A stretch of 64,000 nt of DNA from Hirundichthys speculiger (Eukaryota; Chordata; Actinopteri; Beloniformes; Exocoetidae): positions 1,302,001 through 1,366,000 of the forward strand of contig JAGFBZ010000172.1 of NCBI GenBank assembly GCA_018398805.1, written 5' to 3'. The notes under the pieces are model-generated. The model worked only from the letters and a program-made list of their open reading frames with translations. It made no database searches and had not been told where the DNA came from. Shown here piece after piece: positions 62,721-64,000 of this stretch. Position 1 is the stretch's first letter; every line of letters begins with the position of its first letter. The position numbers and the translations under genes were made by a program.

Positions 62721-64000
62721 GTCGATGGCACTGACAGGATTTAAGATTGTCTTTAACACAGAGCATTTTCTATTGTCTTGTGTGGTCATAAAAGCATTCA
62801 GTCTCATCTTCATTATAACATTAAACACTGTTAAAACGTAATTAAGGCTTCCTGTTAGGAAAGGCAAATCGAAAAAAAAAAGTATAATGCAAGTTTAGGT
62901 TTTTTGTTTTGTTTGTAAAATGACATTTTACTTCCCCAGAGTCGCCAGTTGAGAGAAGCAACCAATCACAGCTCAGAACCCCCCTAACCCCCACCAGCAA
63001 GAGGAGACGCCATTTTGAATTCTTCATATGGTTAGGAAAAAAATATTAAAACTCTTTTTTGTGCACAGAAATAATATCGTGTAAGTTCACACTGACACAC
63101 AAGGTGACAATTAAGTCAAGTCAAGTCATCTTTATTTATATAGTGCATTTAAACCAAAGCGCTTCATGGAACAAAACTTTGCGTGAAGCACTTCTGTGAT
63201 TTGGGGTGAGAGTAAGGACAAAACGGGGAAGAATATCGACATGCTGAACCTCTGGAGGAAGCCATAAGGGATGTCTGCAATGCCACGCGCTAATGTGAGT
63301 CCTGCCGCCTTGCACATGTACTTCCACGGTAGTAGGGTTGCCCCTGCTCAACATGAAGAAAGATTAGCTGCAGTTCCTCGATTAACCACTGGGGGGTGGC
63401 TGCAAACGCAAGTCTTCCACCTGTCATTGTCTTAATATTACTCATTTCAGATGTAATTTTCATGTCACCATCAAAAGTGAGGTTGGATTGACAGATCTGA
63501 TAGTAATGTAAGGTAGCTTTAGTTAGTGTCATAGGTTAGCATGAACTAAGTCGAGCTAGAATGGTTAATTGCAGTAACCTGACTACGGTGTATGTGTGTT
63601 CCAGCTTCTAGAAGTACTTGTCCTGCTCTTTTGTAGCATGGTGTCTTGTAGTTTAAAAAAAAAAGAGGCTTCAAAAGTGCTTTTATCAAGGGACAAGGTG
63701 CTGCCTTAGTTTGGTTTGGATCTGTCAGCACAATCAAGGTTTATTCCAACATTGATCATTAACAAGATATTTCAGCCATGAAGAAAATAAATATGTACCA
63801 GTTGTTAGTTAATATGTAACACAATCAGATAATTCAGTAATTTTGCATCAACACAGCCTCTTAAAAATTGTGTTGACTGGAAGTTAGAAATATTTCATAG
63901 TGTAACCTCATCTACCTCATCTCTTTAGACTGCTAAGAGTTTATATTATCACACTGTCATCTGTATGACAATGTACAGACATTTACTTAGTAATATTCCC
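62721..64000. other. Flanking DNA 5' of IFI30 with repeat sequence
   Basis: No gene is recognised. At about 63113-63170 the string AAGTCAAGTCAAGTCATCTT then TATTTATATAGTGCATTTAAA is a widespread fish repeat terminus. The flanking sequence up to about 63740 may belong to the same element, but I cannot define its end. Confidence 0.4.

Noticed and set aside
63132..63737. Minus-strand open frames near the right edge
   Set aside because: No domain is recognised and the region begins with a common fish repeat terminus; probably repeat sequence.

Overview
This window is nuclear DNA from a ray-finned (teleost) fish. The evidence is two intron-rich vertebrate genes with GT-AG introns, and typical fish transposon debris: L2-like and other LINE remnants, a Tc1 fragment, hAT-type non-autonomous elements, a tRNA-derived SINE and long dinucleotide repeats. 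There are no operons or prokaryotic features.

Two genes are identified with confidence. The first is a PDE4-family cAMP phosphodiesterase on the plus strand, best matched to PDE4C. It runs from a first coding exon at 7815 to a stop at 55465-55467. Fourteen constitutive-type coding exons from 37790 onward encode UCR1, linker, UCR2, the catalytic domain and an acidic C-tail. All exon junctions join in phase, and exon sizes after UCR1 (37, 113, 94, 173, 99, 165, 100, 155, 123, 183) look like the conserved PDE4 layout. Alternative 5' ends are visible: an N-terminal exon at 7815, a cysteine-rich one at 22748, a candidate non-coding promoter exon near 35.2 kb with a MEF2-like site and a perfect CRE, and a candidate super-short first exon at 44620. 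The last exon carries one extra C relative to the conserved frame (run at 54975-54977). As written, this truncates the catalytic domain at about residue 628 instead of about 770.

The second gene is on the minus strand, tail to tail with PDE4C: IFI30/GILT, the gamma-interferon-inducible lysosomal thiol reductase. It has seven coding exons between 62505 and 59938, 261 aa, with an intact CxxC active site (CPDC) and the full GILT signature CQHGx2ECx2Nx4C. PDE4C and IFI30 also lie close together on human chromosome 19p13.11, which supports both calls. The two genes have no direct functional link: one degrades cAMP, the other reduces disulfides in the lysosome for antigen processing.

Layout: 1-7.8 kb is upstream intergenic DNA with an 11-bp minisatellite at 4.1 kb. 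7.8-37.8 kb is the very long 5' part of PDE4C, with alternative first exons and most of the transposon debris. 37.8-55.5 kb is the PDE4C exon series. 55.5-59.8 kb is a long PDE4C 3' UTR that may overlap the IFI30 3' end. 59.9-62.5 kb is IFI30. 62.5-64 kb is the IFI30 upstream region plus repeat sequence.
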